This document shows, in pieces, positions 42,401-49,876 of a stretch of DNA of 64,000 nucleotides. How positions within the stretch are numbered: position 1 is the first letter of the stretch; each line of letters begins with the position of its first letter. The position numbers were made by a program, and so were the translations under genes. Origin of the DNA: CAZKWG01 sp964615375 (lineage in GTDB: Bacteria; Myxococcota_A; UBA796; CAZKWG01); NCBI GenBank assembly GCA_964615375.1, contig CAZTOW010000006.1, positions 220,016-284,015 of the forward strand. Reading direction: 5' to 3'. The notes beneath the pieces were generated by a model that was given only the letters and a program-made list of their open reading frames with translations, had not been told where the DNA came from and made no database searches.

Positions 42401-43354
42401 CTCGAAGATCCCGCGGCGCGAGCCCAGCTCTTCGCCCACCTGCGGCTGGTGGAGCCCGCCGCCCTCGGCGAGCGCTGCGGCGAGCGGCTCGGGGCGCCCG
42501 AGGAGCTCCGGGCCGCCTGGAGGAGCGCCGCCGAGGCCGTCCTCTGCGCGGAGCCCACCCTCTCCGCCGCCCGCGCCGCCGCCGAGGCCGCCCGCCCCAG
42601 CGCCCGCGCCCTGGAGGAGGGCTGCGCGCAGGGCGCCGGGCTGACCGAGGCCCTGATCGAGGCGCTGGCGCGATGGACCTGTCAGCGGGCCGCCCTGGAG
42701 GCCGCCCCCGAGCCGGCCGCGGCGGCCTGGCGCGAGCTGATGCGGGCGACGCTGGTGTTCGTGGACGACCCGGGCACCAGCGGCGACCAGATCATCGCCA
42801 CCGCCCTCCAGGCGGCGCCGCCGGGGGCCGAGGTCCGGCTGATGGGCGTGCAGAACATCAAGGGCACGGGGCTGGACTTCGCCTACCAGTGGGTGTTCTG
42901 GCGTGAGCTCTGGCTGGAGCTCCAGGCCCTCACCGACCGCGCCTCCGAGCGCCGCGCCGCCGCCCTGGAGGCCATCGACCGCAACCCCTTCGGCTCGGCC
43001 CTGGCCTGCGAGGCCGCCCTGGAGGTCCTGCGCCCGCTGCTGGCCGACCCCGAGCTCGGTCCCCGCGCCACGGAGGTCGTCCGGCGCGTGGAGTCACGGC
43101 TGGCGGCCCTGCTGGCGGCGCGCTCCCGCGGGGCGGGTTCCGTGGCGAAGACGAGCCGGGTCCGCACCCTCGCCGAGCGGGTGCTGGACCCCTTCGACGC
43201 GGTGCTCCGCGCCCGGCGCGCGCGCCAGATCCTCGCCGACCTCGCCAACGGGCGCGTCGCCCACCGGCGGGCCCAGGCGGAGCTCAAGCGGCTGAGCGTG
43301 CGGCAGAAGGGCGGCTGGCTGAAGCCTGAACCGGAACCTGGAGGGGACTCATGA
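39404..43354 (+). CDS. PgsB/CapB-like polyglutamate ligase with long helical N-terminal domain
   Basis: 1316 residues; ordinary PgsB has ~390-450. The C-terminal half is the Mur-ligase-like synthase: P-loop GGWGTRGKSGTERLKAG (~residue 678), SKTTGCEAMVLHG, WECMGLNPAYVKLLQ, TNAYPDHEDIQGPTG, FANGMSANDTLSF, VVNNRADRVARS. It would activate glutamate (or another acidic amino acid) with ATP and extend the chain at the membrane. The N-terminal ~600 residues are repeated helices in a HEAT-like pattern (LRERVRDGQESPWIRRRALEVVRGL, DDPEPRIRARAAHALRGAG). One hydrophobic helix (TVTHLAVVLVLLLGLLLGRV, ~640) precedes the synthase and matches the PgsB anchor. ATGA overlaps on both sides. Confidence 0.85.
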   Translation: MNPAIRPRPLRGGPRVAALAARVEPFLARVHEEDLRWLAERPDFDPDPPAAVRALVAAIHACVADRAEADEEGIRLRARVSGAPPEGRREVLEHYLRATTPLSLALAGDLLALRRDLDLDALLERLAGRAERQGIRVELAVQAIGALGAELSPEQWEEAEAQPVLRELTLRERRPATRRAAVRALAAMTGRLIASGRAGDPADLRLLRERVRDGQESPWIRRRALEVVRGLPPALARHLLAEAISAQSGREPFLLRARGVELLLEQREPWTLSLAARAVRDPSELVRACLVDGLGRRFAEGDDGAEAMLGVILTDDPEPRIRARAAHALRGAGGRGLLLCAEALRDVPMVARVAAEVASDVAYDGMLIPPQLRVALEEAQQRGDPALTRAATMALHVERVAQSPAWTLAAPLASLRPGETATLDLPPGISAMDVAQILVIFAERGFGYGLEPQGQRLTVTRGDAQGPALWRLLHELQHPAPAKRQGHSHLTGRLDTGRIRVPPGGLAEESATGVPGQRVRLERLESWGPRVPMVDDYLHATTRRQVLVVSAEGLSVVRPPEGTLPRARAWARLVWRYGQLDQLRGSDLQERDDAPRYTEELRALGFETTLRGPGSREISRLHGALNPLSYLLGMGESTVTHLAVVLVLLLGLLLGRVSWARAQVRAARASLPLVIGGWGTRGKSGTERLKAGMFEGFGVPLLSKTTGCEAMVLHGPPGGHALELFLFRAYDRATIWEQVDVLRLASGLGARAMLWECMGLNPAYVKLLQAGWMRDDLSTLTNAYPDHEDIQGPTGLDVATVLGGFSPPGALLLCTEENMLPVIAEEAMKRGTVVEPVDRLARELVPRDLIDRMPYAEHPSNVALAASVAGALGLDRTEAIGFMAEHVVPDLGALVIYPRARHLAREVVFANGMSANDTLSFKHNWRHTGFAAHDHAAEPARWLVTVVNNRADRVARSRVFAAILVNDANAHRHVLIGTNLRGLGQYIDAAIDERLTGARLEDPAARAQLFAHLRLVEPAALGERCGERLGAPEELRAAWRSAAEAVLCAEPTLSAARAAAEAARPSARALEEGCAQGAGLTEALIEALARWTCQRAALEAAPEPAAAAWRELMRATLVFVDDPGTSGDQIIATALQAAPPGAEVRLMGVQNIKGTGLDFAYQWVFWRELWLELQALTDRASERRAAALEAIDRNPFGSALACEAALEVLRPLLADPELGPRATEVVRRVESRLAALLAARSRGAGSVAKTSRVRTLAERVLDPFDAVLRARRARQILADLANGRVAHRRAQAELKRLSVRQKGGWLKPEPEPGGDS

Positions 43355-43779
43355 AGGCATTCGGGAAGGTCTTGATCGTAGAGGACGAGCCCGACGTCGC
43401 GGCAGTTCTCTGCTTCGCGATGGAGGAGGCGGGCGCCGCCGAGGTGCGCGTGGCCACCGACGGCGGCGTGGGCCTGGCGGTGGCGCGGGAGTACCGCCCG
43501 GACCTCATCCTCTGCGACGTCATGCTGCCGGTGATGGACGGGCTCGGGCTGGCGCAGGCCGTCCGCGACCAGAGCCCGCCCCTGGGCGCGGCCCTGGTCT
43601 TCGTCACCGCCGCCCCGCCCAGCGTCTTCCGCTCGCGCCCGCCCGAGGACTACGGCGCGCTGGGCGTGATCCGCAAGCCCTTCGACGTGGACCGCCTGGC
43701 GACGGAGGTGCGGGCGCTGCTGGACGGCCGCAAGCAGCGCGAGCTCGAGGCCCTGCTCCAGGAGCTGTCGGGCCTCTGA
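43351..43779 (+). CDS. Single-domain response regulator
   Basis: 142 residues, a receiver domain alone plus a short helix. Acidic pocket in VEDEPDV (residue ~10), phosphoacceptor aspartate in LILCDVMLPVMDG (~residue 52), T/S in VFVTAA, lysine in VIRKPFD (~residue 109). It has no output domain, so it probably works by protein contact. ATGA overlap with the PgsB-like gene makes it the last cistron of the polymer operon. Confidence 0.9.
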   Translation: MKAFGKVLIVEDEPDVAAVLCFAMEEAGAAEVRVATDGGVGLAVAREYRPDLILCDVMLPVMDGLGLAQAVRDQSPPLGAALVFVTAAPPSVFRSRPPEDYGALGVIRKPFDVDRLATEVRALLDGRKQRELEALLQELSGL

Positions 43780-43790
43780 GGCGGCCTCAG
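43776..43790. other. Near-palindrome across two convergent stop codons
   Basis: CTGAGGC-G-GCCTCAG spans the stop codons of the receiver and Hpt genes. It could form a short hairpin in both transcripts. No T-tract is present, so it is a weak terminator candidate. Confidence 0.35.
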
Positions 43791-44074
43791 TGCGAGGCTC
43801 TCCAGTCCGTCTGGATGCGCTCCAGCAGGCTCAGCAGGGCGTCCAGCCGGGCCTCCCGCTCCTGGGGAGCGCAGTGCTCCAGCGCGCGCGCCTGCTCGGA
43901 GATCTCCGGCCAGCCGAAGGTGCCCCCGGCGCCGGCCAGCTTGTGGGCGAGCCCCTGAAGGTGGTGGATCGCCTGCGGATCCCCCGCCCGGACCGGCTGC
44001 GCGAGCCCGCGCAGCGCGTCGATACGAGCGGGAAAACCAGCCACGAAGTGCGTCCGAAGCTCCTCGAACCTCAC
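43787..44074 (-). CDS. Hpt phosphotransfer protein
   Basis: 95 residues from GTG 44074, set by GGAGGAGA just upstream; an ATG at 44140 has no such site. The phosphotransfer signature GLAHKLAGAGGTFGWPEISEQARALE carries the phosphoacceptor histidine at residue 44. A free Hpt, next to a lone receiver and a kinase-like protein without its own histidine, suggests a split phosphorelay. It faces the receiver gene with 7 bp between stops. Confidence 0.88.
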   Translation of the reverse strand: MRFEELRTHFVAGFPARIDALRGLAQPVRAGDPQAIHHLQGLAHKLAGAGGTFGWPEISEQARALEHCAPQEREARLDALLSLLERIQTDWRASH

Positions 44075-44199
44075 GTCGTCTCCTCCGTCCCGCCCCCCGA
44101 TCGGGCCGTGGGTGCCCGAATCGGAGAGCGAACGGGACATCGTAGCAGCCCGGAGTTCTCCACGTCTTTCAGCTCAAACGAACGCGCCGAGATTTCACG

Positions 44200-47100
44200 T
44201 CACCAGGACCAGAGATCAACAGAGATCTGCCGCTTTTCGCCGTCCGTGGCCCGCGCGAACGCCAGCGCGCCGAAGCCCTCGGGCTGCCTCTCCGCGGCGC
44301 GCCACTCGATCAGCTCCACCTCGTCCACGCGGAGCACGGTGCTCTGCGCTTCGGGAGGGTTCAGGCGCACATAGAGGAGGAGGGCGTTGGGGGCCACGCC
44401 GTCCACCGGCGCGAAGCTCTGCTCGGGGAGGTCCACCACCACGTCCTGCCAGCCGCCCTCCTCCAACGTCAGCGGCAGCTCCAGCTCCTCGAGGACCGCG
44501 GACAGGGGCGCGATCGTGGGGTCCAGATCGTCGAAGTGGTAGAGCACGACGCCGAGGCTGGCGCGATCGGCGTCCCCGGCGATCCAGGCGCTCAGGCGCA
44601 GGCTGTAGCGGGCCTCCCCGTCCAGGGGGACCTCACCGTCGGCGTCCTCGAAGAGGCGGTGGTCCTGGAGGGCGACGCGGGCCAGCGTGCGGGCGCTCAC
44701 CCGCTCCTCGTCGCCCGGCTGTCGCACCAGCTCCAGGCTGGCCAGGCCCTCGGCGGCGTCGCGGGTCGTGCGCCGCACGTCCGAGGAGGACCAGGTCCAG
44801 CCGGGGACCTCCTCCCCGTCGTCGTCGATGTCCTCGTCCTCGAAGCGACCGAGCCCCAGCAGCGCGCGCCCGACCTCCACGCCGTCGGGGGCCGGGTCGC
44901 GGAGCGAGAGGCGCACCAGCCCCTCGCGGGGCAGCTCCGCCACGCCGTCCGCGGGGAGCTCCACCTCCACGGCCTCCACCGCCACCTCGCCCGACAGGAT
45001 CCGGCCGGTGCCGTGCTCCAGGGCGAGGCCCGGCATCTCCGCGTCGGGGTCCAGCGGGACGTAGACGCTGCGCACGGCCAGATCGCTCCCCCGCCGGGCC
45101 TCCCCCTCGATCTGCGAGCGATCCCAGACGGTGCGCAGCACCTCGCGGGCCGCGCCGTCCGCCACCGCCGCGGGCACGTAGGCGTCGAGGAAGGCGGGGA
45201 CGAAGCGGGCCTCGACCATCTCGCCCTCCTCGGTCCAGACCGTGCGCAGGAAGCCGCTCGGCCAGGTGGACAGGAAGTTCTGGTCGAAGACGAAATTCCC
45301 GAGGCTGTAGGCGATGAGCCGGCCCTTGTACCACTCCACGCCCTGGAGGACGTGCGGGTGGTGGCAGACGACCAGATCGGCCCCCGCGTCCACGGCGGCG
45401 CGGGCGGCGGCGCGCACGGCCTCCCCCCCGGCCAGGGCGAACTGATAGCCCATGTGGAGCTGCACCACGACGACGTCCACGTCCTGCTTCAAGGCGGTGA
45501 TCGCGGCCGGGCTCGCCACCTCGTCCCAGCGAGCCGCCCCCCCGTGCCCCCGCCGGGCCACCCAGTCCTGGAGCTCGGGGTAGACCAGCTCGGCCGAGGC
45601 CCACAGCGCGGCGCGATCGGTCTCGCCCAGCTCAGGGTCCAGCGCCTCCAGCACCTTCCAGGCCGAGCCGATGCGGCGCTCCTCCTCATCGATCCCGTAG
45701 GCGGGCTCCCCCCAGCGGCGGGACTCCCACATCCAGGCGTCCTCCTCCAGCAGGTCTTCGGGCGGGGTCTCGCCGTCGCGCGGGTACTGGTCGTTGACGT
45801 AGTCCCCGTCCACGCTGGTCCAGGCGAGCATCCCCACGCGCAGGCCGCCGGCGAGGCCGGAGAGGGGCTCGGCGGCCTCCTCCTCGGTCATGCCCGCGCC
45901 GATGTGCAGGATCTCCCGGGCGTCCAGCGCGTCCAGCGTGCTCTGCACGCCCTCGTCCAGCCAGTCCCGCTGGTGGTTGTTGGCCAGCCCCACCAGATCC
46001 GCCCCCAGGGCCTCCACCCCGGCGAGGTGCTCGGGCCGCGTCAGCAGCAGCCAGCGCTTGGCGGGGTAGCTCTGGTCCTCCGAGAGGGTGCCGACCACGG
46101 TCTCCAGGTTCAGGCTGGACAGATCGGCCAGCGAGAACGCGCCCGCGGCGTGCTCCACCAGGCGCACCGCGCTCTCCTCGTCCCCCTCCACCAGGAGCGG
46201 CGCGCCCTCCTCCGGATCGGTGTAGCGCCGCCCGAGCATCACGTCCCCGGCGAAGTGCATGACGACGCGGCCCTCGCCGGAGAGCAGGCGCACGCTCACG
46301 GGCTCAGAGGCGTCCCAGCGGCCGATCAGCGCGGGCTCCGTGAGCATCCCGTCCGCGCCGACCAGCGCGAGCGCCGGGTGCTCGAGCCCGCGAACCCGGG
46401 CGCAGCCGTCCCGGCCCGTCCGCCAGCTCCGCTCCTCCACCTGGACCGTGGCCCCGCTCAGCGGCTCGCCGGCCTCGTCCGTAACGCAGACCTCCACCGA
46501 GAAGCGATCCGCGCAGCCGCCCCCGACCAGCAGCAGGGGCAGCAGCAGGCCCGCGGGGAGCGCCCGCCGGCCGAGCGCGCGGCTGGCGGCGAAGATGGCC
46601 AGCCCGGAGACCAGCGCCATCCCCAGGAACATCCGATCCGTGGTCGTGTGCTCGATGAGCCAGCCGCCAAGAAGGTTCCCCCCCAGGGATCCCACCCCAG
46701 CCACCGCCGCCCCCAGCAGGGCCTGGGCGCTGGTGCGGATCTCCGGGGCCGCGCGCGCGCCCAGCCAGGCTGTCGCCGCCACCCAGAAGGCGCCGAAGGT
46801 GAACCCGTGCAGGGCCTGGATGGCCACCACCGCCGCCGGGCTGAGCAGCGCCGCGTTCAACAACCACCGGGGGAGGGCCAGCAGAACCGCGCCGAAGAGC
46901 ACGGTGTCCGGGGACATCCGCGAGAAGACCGCTCTGGAATTCGCCATCACGAGGATCTCCACCCCCACCCCCACGGCGATGGCCACGCCGGTCACTGAGC
47001 CCGGCGCGCCGAGCGCGTCGAGGTGGACCGCCAGGAAGGCCGTCGCGCCCGAGTGCGACAGGAAATGCAGGGCCGCCATCGCCAGGAACCAGCGCACGCG

Positions 47101-47712
47101 TGGCTCCCCCCACAGCGCACGCAGCGCCGGCCCCACCGGCACCGGCTCGAAGCGCCCCGCGCTGGGCGTCCCCAGGGCCAGCAGCAGGAGCGCCCCCGCC
47201 AGCGCCGCCCCCAGGCTCATCGGCCCGAAGCCCGCCCGGCCCTCCAGCAGCCCGCCGGCCAGCGCGCCCAGCAGGAAGCCGATGGAGCCCCACAGGCGCA
47301 CGCGCCCATAAGCCACCGGATCGGGGCCGAGGATCCGCAGCGTGATCCCCTCCAGCGTCGTGTCCAGGGGAGCGCGCCCCAGCGCCATCAACGTCGCCCC
47401 GGCCACGGCGTAGGCGGGCCCCACCGCCAGCAGCGCGGCCCCGGCGAGCGCGATCACCGCGCCGATCCACAGGATCTTGCCCTCGATGCGGAAGCGGTCG
47501 GCCAGCACGCCCCAGACCGGCCCGGCGACCAGCCGCACGACAGGCGCCGCCGAGAGCGCGACCGCGACGGTGAGCGCGCTGGCCCCCGCCGCCCGGAGCT
47601 CGAGGGCCAGGTAGGGGAAGATGGCGCCCAGCGATCCGAAGGAGAGGGCGTAGAGCGCCGAGAGTCGCGCGCGAGCGCGAGCGGGGGCCGAGATCGCTTC
47701 CGTCGCGCTCAT
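44200..47712 (-). CDS. MFS transporter fused to CapA/PgsA-like domain
   Basis: 1170 residues in one open frame from the ATG at 47712. Residues ~1-390 are a 12-helix MFS permease (GPVWGVLADRFRIEGKILW, GRVRLWGSIGFLLGALAGG). A 13th hydrophobic segment, LPAGLLLPLLLVGGGCAD (~395-415), looks like a lipobox. A short Ig-like module (DEAGEPLSGATVQVEERSWRTGRDG) follows, then the CapA/PGA_cap metallophosphoesterase-like domain (~460-830): FAGDVMLGRRYTDP, GLANNHQRDWLDEGVQSTLDAL, VVVVQLHMGYQ, VVCHHPHVLQGVEWYKGRLIAYSLGNFVFDQ. The C-terminal ~300 residues are beta-rich. The fusion would put CapA in the periplasm. Candidate partner of PgsB/PgsC-like proteins. Confidence 0.85.
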   Translation of the reverse strand: MSATEAISAPARARARLSALYALSFGSLGAIFPYLALELRAAGASALTVAVALSAAPVVRLVAGPVWGVLADRFRIEGKILWIGAVIALAGAALLAVGPAYAVAGATLMALGRAPLDTTLEGITLRILGPDPVAYGRVRLWGSIGFLLGALAGGLLEGRAGFGPMSLGAALAGALLLLALGTPSAGRFEPVPVGPALRALWGEPRVRWFLAMAALHFLSHSGATAFLAVHLDALGAPGSVTGVAIAVGVGVEILVMANSRAVFSRMSPDTVLFGAVLLALPRWLLNAALLSPAAVVAIQALHGFTFGAFWVAATAWLGARAAPEIRTSAQALLGAAVAGVGSLGGNLLGGWLIEHTTTDRMFLGMALVSGLAIFAASRALGRRALPAGLLLPLLLVGGGCADRFSVEVCVTDEAGEPLSGATVQVEERSWRTGRDGCARVRGLEHPALALVGADGMLTEPALIGRWDASEPVSVRLLSGEGRVVMHFAGDVMLGRRYTDPEEGAPLLVEGDEESAVRLVEHAAGAFSLADLSSLNLETVVGTLSEDQSYPAKRWLLLTRPEHLAGVEALGADLVGLANNHQRDWLDEGVQSTLDALDAREILHIGAGMTEEEAAEPLSGLAGGLRVGMLAWTSVDGDYVNDQYPRDGETPPEDLLEEDAWMWESRRWGEPAYGIDEEERRIGSAWKVLEALDPELGETDRAALWASAELVYPELQDWVARRGHGGAARWDEVASPAAITALKQDVDVVVVQLHMGYQFALAGGEAVRAAARAAVDAGADLVVCHHPHVLQGVEWYKGRLIAYSLGNFVFDQNFLSTWPSGFLRTVWTEEGEMVEARFVPAFLDAYVPAAVADGAAREVLRTVWDRSQIEGEARRGSDLAVRSVYVPLDPDAEMPGLALEHGTGRILSGEVAVEAVEVELPADGVAELPREGLVRLSLRDPAPDGVEVGRALLGLGRFEDEDIDDDGEEVPGWTWSSSDVRRTTRDAAEGLASLELVRQPGDEERVSARTLARVALQDHRLFEDADGEVPLDGEARYSLRLSAWIAGDADRASLGVVLYHFDDLDPTIAPLSAVLEELELPLTLEEGGWQDVVVDLPEQSFAPVDGVAPNALLLYVRLNPPEAQSTVLRVDEVELIEWRAAERQPEGFGALAFARATDGEKRQISVDLWSW

Positions 47713-47750
47713 GGCGCAGGAGCCTAACCGAAGCCGGGTGCGTCCGTCTT

Positions 47751-47942
47751 TCACCGGCTCCAACCCCAGGGGTCTCCGGCGCCCCCTCCCCGCCGCGGCC
47801 CGACGCCGTGGCGCAGCGCGCACTCGCGCTGGAGCTCAGTGAACAGGTTGTCCATGGGGTCGGTTGGGGGAGGCTCCGCGCGCGGAGCGGCGCGACGGGG
47901 AGCGGGCTGGCCGATGAGGAAGAGGCGGCTTCGTGGCGACAT
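47751..47942 (-). CDS. Small protein behind a sigma-54 promoter, unknown function
   Basis: 63 residues from the ATG at 47942. A clear GGAGG lies 4-5 bases upstream and a consensus sigma-54 promoter about 35-50 bases upstream, which is the main evidence that it is real. The sequence begins MSPRSRLFLIGQP, is Pro/Arg-rich, and has one predicted short helix, MDNLFTELQRECALRHG. No domain is recognised. It is followed at 38 bp by the MFS-CapA gene, so it probably leads that operon. A short leader peptide or regulator is possible. Confidence 0.5.
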   Translation of the reverse strand: MSPRSRLFLIGQPAPRRAAPRAEPPPTDPMDNLFTELQRECALRHGVGPRRGGGAGDPWGWSR

Positions 47943-47976
47943 GAGCCCTCCGAGGGTGGGGTGCGTCGCGCAGGGA

Positions 47977-47992
47977 AGCAAAGAGCGTGCCA
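47977..47992 (-). promoter_or_regulatory. Sigma-54 promoter of the small gene and mfs-capA operon
   Basis: On the minus strand the sequence is TGGCACGCTCTTTGCT: GG at 47991-47990, GC at 47979-47978, 10 bases between, a full consensus match. Predicted start near 47966, about 24 bases before the ATG at 47942. Confidence 0.8.
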
Positions 47993-48032
47993 ACGGAAGA
48001 ACGCCCAGTCTGGCGCCGAGGGACGGCTGTCA

Positions 48033-48052
48033 GTCGACGGTCGACCGTCGAC
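48033..48052. promoter_or_regulatory. Perfect 20-bp palindrome, candidate activator or operator site
   Basis: Arms GTCGACGGTC and GACCGTCGAC abut with no spacer. It is centred 52 bp upstream of the -24 box of the minus-strand sigma-54 promoter and ends 17 bp before the plus-strand start codon at 48070. It could serve as an enhancer for the first and an operator for the second. The 358-bp gap between the two long genes (47713-48069) holds only this, the promoter and the small gene. Confidence 0.55.
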
Positions 48053-48069
48053 CGGAATAGCCATGACCC

Positions 48070-49815
48070 ATGGGGTCCCTGGAGCGATTCCGGCGCCTGC
48101 TGCCCTGGCTCCTGCTCGCGCTGGCGCTGGTCGTGCGGGGCGCGCTGTGGGTGGAGTGGCGGGCCTGGCCGGGCGCGCGGGTGGCGGTGCTGGACCCGAG
48201 CTGGCACCTGGCCTTCGCCGAGCGCGTGCTGAGCGGCGATCTGGACGGGGGAGACCGGACCTGGGTGGTGGCGCCCGGCCTCGGCTTCCTGTTCGCGCTG
48301 GCGGGGGCCCTGGGCGGGGCGGGCACGGCGGCCCCCGCGCTCCTGCTGCTGGGCTTCGATCTCCTCGCGGTGGAGGCCGTGCGCCGGCTGGGCGAGCGGG
48401 CGGCGGGGCCATGGGCGGGTGCGCTGGCCGGGCTCACCGTGGCGCTGGCCCCGAACCTGCCTTTCCACGCGCTCACCCTGCTGGGGCCCTCCCCTCCCCT
48501 CGCCCTGCTCGCCCTCGCCGGGCTGCTGGCCCTGGGCTCGGGCGGGCGGGCGGCCCTGGGCTCGGGCGTCCTGCTCGGCCTCTCCTGTTACCTGCGGCCG
48601 AACCAGCTCCTGCTGCTGCCCGTGCTCGCCCTGGTCGCCGCCTGGCCGGAGGGAGCGGCGGCGCCGACGCGGGCGGGGGGCCGGCGGGCGGCGGCGGTGG
48701 CCCTGGGCCTGGGGCTCGCGCTGCTGCCCGGGCTGGCGCGGAACCTGTGGGCGAGCGGGGACGCGGTGGCGATCTCGGCCAACGGGGGCGCCAACCTGTA
48801 CATGGCGCATGAGCCGGGCTCCTGGAGCGTGCAGCTCACCCCGCCCCCGGTGGCCAACAACCTGGACGCGATGACGACCTGGCTGCACCAGGAGGCCGAG
48901 CGGGGCCTCGGGCGCGCGCTCTCCCCCGGTGAGGCCGACGCCTGGTGGCGGGCCCGGGCCCTGGAGAACATCCAGCAGGACTGGAACGGGGCCCTCCAGC
49001 GCACCGCCGCGCGCCTCTACGTGGCGCTGGCCACCTGGAGCCAGCACGATCACTACGCCTACGACGCCCACCGCCGCGAACAGCGCCTGCTGGGCGCGCT
49101 CCCCGACCCGAGCTGGCTCCTGCCCGGCCTGGCCCTGGTGGGGGCGCGGCTCCTGTGGCGGGCGGGGCGTCGGCGGGAGCTCGCGCTGCTGGGTGGCCTC
49201 GTCCTGGGCCTCGCCCTCTCGCTGGCCCCCTTCGGCGTGGTGGAGCGCTATCGGCTCCCCGGCTGGGCCGGGCTGGTCCCCCTGGCCGCCTGCGGGCTCA
49301 CGCTCGGGCTCGCGCGCCCGCGGGAGCTCCTGTGGGCGCCCGCGATCTCGCTGCTGCTCAGCTCCGATCCCTTCGTCGGGCGCCTCGTGCTGCCGGACCT
49401 CCTGGCCGGGGGCCCGGCCCTCTCCTGGTCGCAGCACGCCGGGGTGGAGCGGGAGGCGGCGGAGGCATCCAACGTGGGAGCCGCCCTGGCCCGCTCGGGA
49501 GAGCCGGCCCTGGCCCTGGACTTCTACGCGCGCGCGGTGAGCCTGGACGACCGACGCCTCGCCGATCAGACCACCCGCGCGGGCCTGCTGCTGGCGCTCG
49601 GGCGCGCCGAGGAGGCCGCCCGCGATCTCCAGGCCCTGGTCGCGAAGCACCCCCAGCGCTGGGACTTCTGGTTTCAGCTCGCCCTGGCGAAGATCCAGAC
49701 CGGCGACCCCACCGCGGCGAGAGCGGCCTTGGACCGGGCGAGCGCGCTGGGCGCCGCGCCGGAGCTCGTGCAGAGCGCCCGCCTCGCGCTCGACACCCCT
49801 CACGCGGAGCCCTGA
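48070..49815 (+). CDS. Membrane glycosyltransferase (GT39/PMT-like) with TPR tail
   Basis: 581 residues. About ten helices with a large loop after the first: LDPSWHLAFAERVLSGD holds the acidic D/E near residue 40 typical of GT-C enzymes, which use lipid-linked sugar donors in the periplasm. LSCYLRPNQLLLLPVLAL and a second loop (AWWRARALENIQQDW) follow. The last ~110 residues are TPR-like (EAAEASNVGAALARSGEPALALDFYARAVSLD; AGLLLALGRAEEAARDLQAL; AKIQTGDPTAARAALDRAS). Likely glycosyl transfer onto lipid or protein; the acceptor is unknown. It is divergent from the MFS-CapA operon and may belong to the same surface-polymer region. Confidence 0.75.
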   Translation: MGSLERFRRLLPWLLLALALVVRGALWVEWRAWPGARVAVLDPSWHLAFAERVLSGDLDGGDRTWVVAPGLGFLFALAGALGGAGTAAPALLLLGFDLLAVEAVRRLGERAAGPWAGALAGLTVALAPNLPFHALTLLGPSPPLALLALAGLLALGSGGRAALGSGVLLGLSCYLRPNQLLLLPVLALVAAWPEGAAAPTRAGGRRAAAVALGLGLALLPGLARNLWASGDAVAISANGGANLYMAHEPGSWSVQLTPPPVANNLDAMTTWLHQEAERGLGRALSPGEADAWWRARALENIQQDWNGALQRTAARLYVALATWSQHDHYAYDAHRREQRLLGALPDPSWLLPGLALVGARLLWRAGRRRELALLGGLVLGLALSLAPFGVVERYRLPGWAGLVPLAACGLTLGLARPRELLWAPAISLLLSSDPFVGRLVLPDLLAGGPALSWSQHAGVEREAAEASNVGAALARSGEPALALDFYARAVSLDDRRLADQTTRAGLLLALGRAEEAARDLQALVAKHPQRWDFWFQLALAKIQTGDPTAARAALDRASALGAAPELVQSARLALDTPHAEP

Positions 49816-49839
49816 GACGGGATAGGACCCAGAGCCCGA

Positions 49840-49856
49840 CGCCGGGCTGCCCGGCG
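49840..49856. other. Stem-loop between glycosyltransferase and efflux genes
   Basis: CGCCGGG-CTG-CCCGGCG, a 7-bp stem, 25 bases after the glycosyltransferase stop. No T-run follows. It may slow transcription or mark an RNA-processing site before the efflux operon. Confidence 0.35.
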
Positions 49857-49876
49857 CCACGCCCGGACGCCCCCCC

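Noticed and set aside
39185..42439. 1084-codon open frame antisense to the PgsB-like gene
   Set aside because: Same cause: biased composition, no ribosome-binding site and no recognisable domain.
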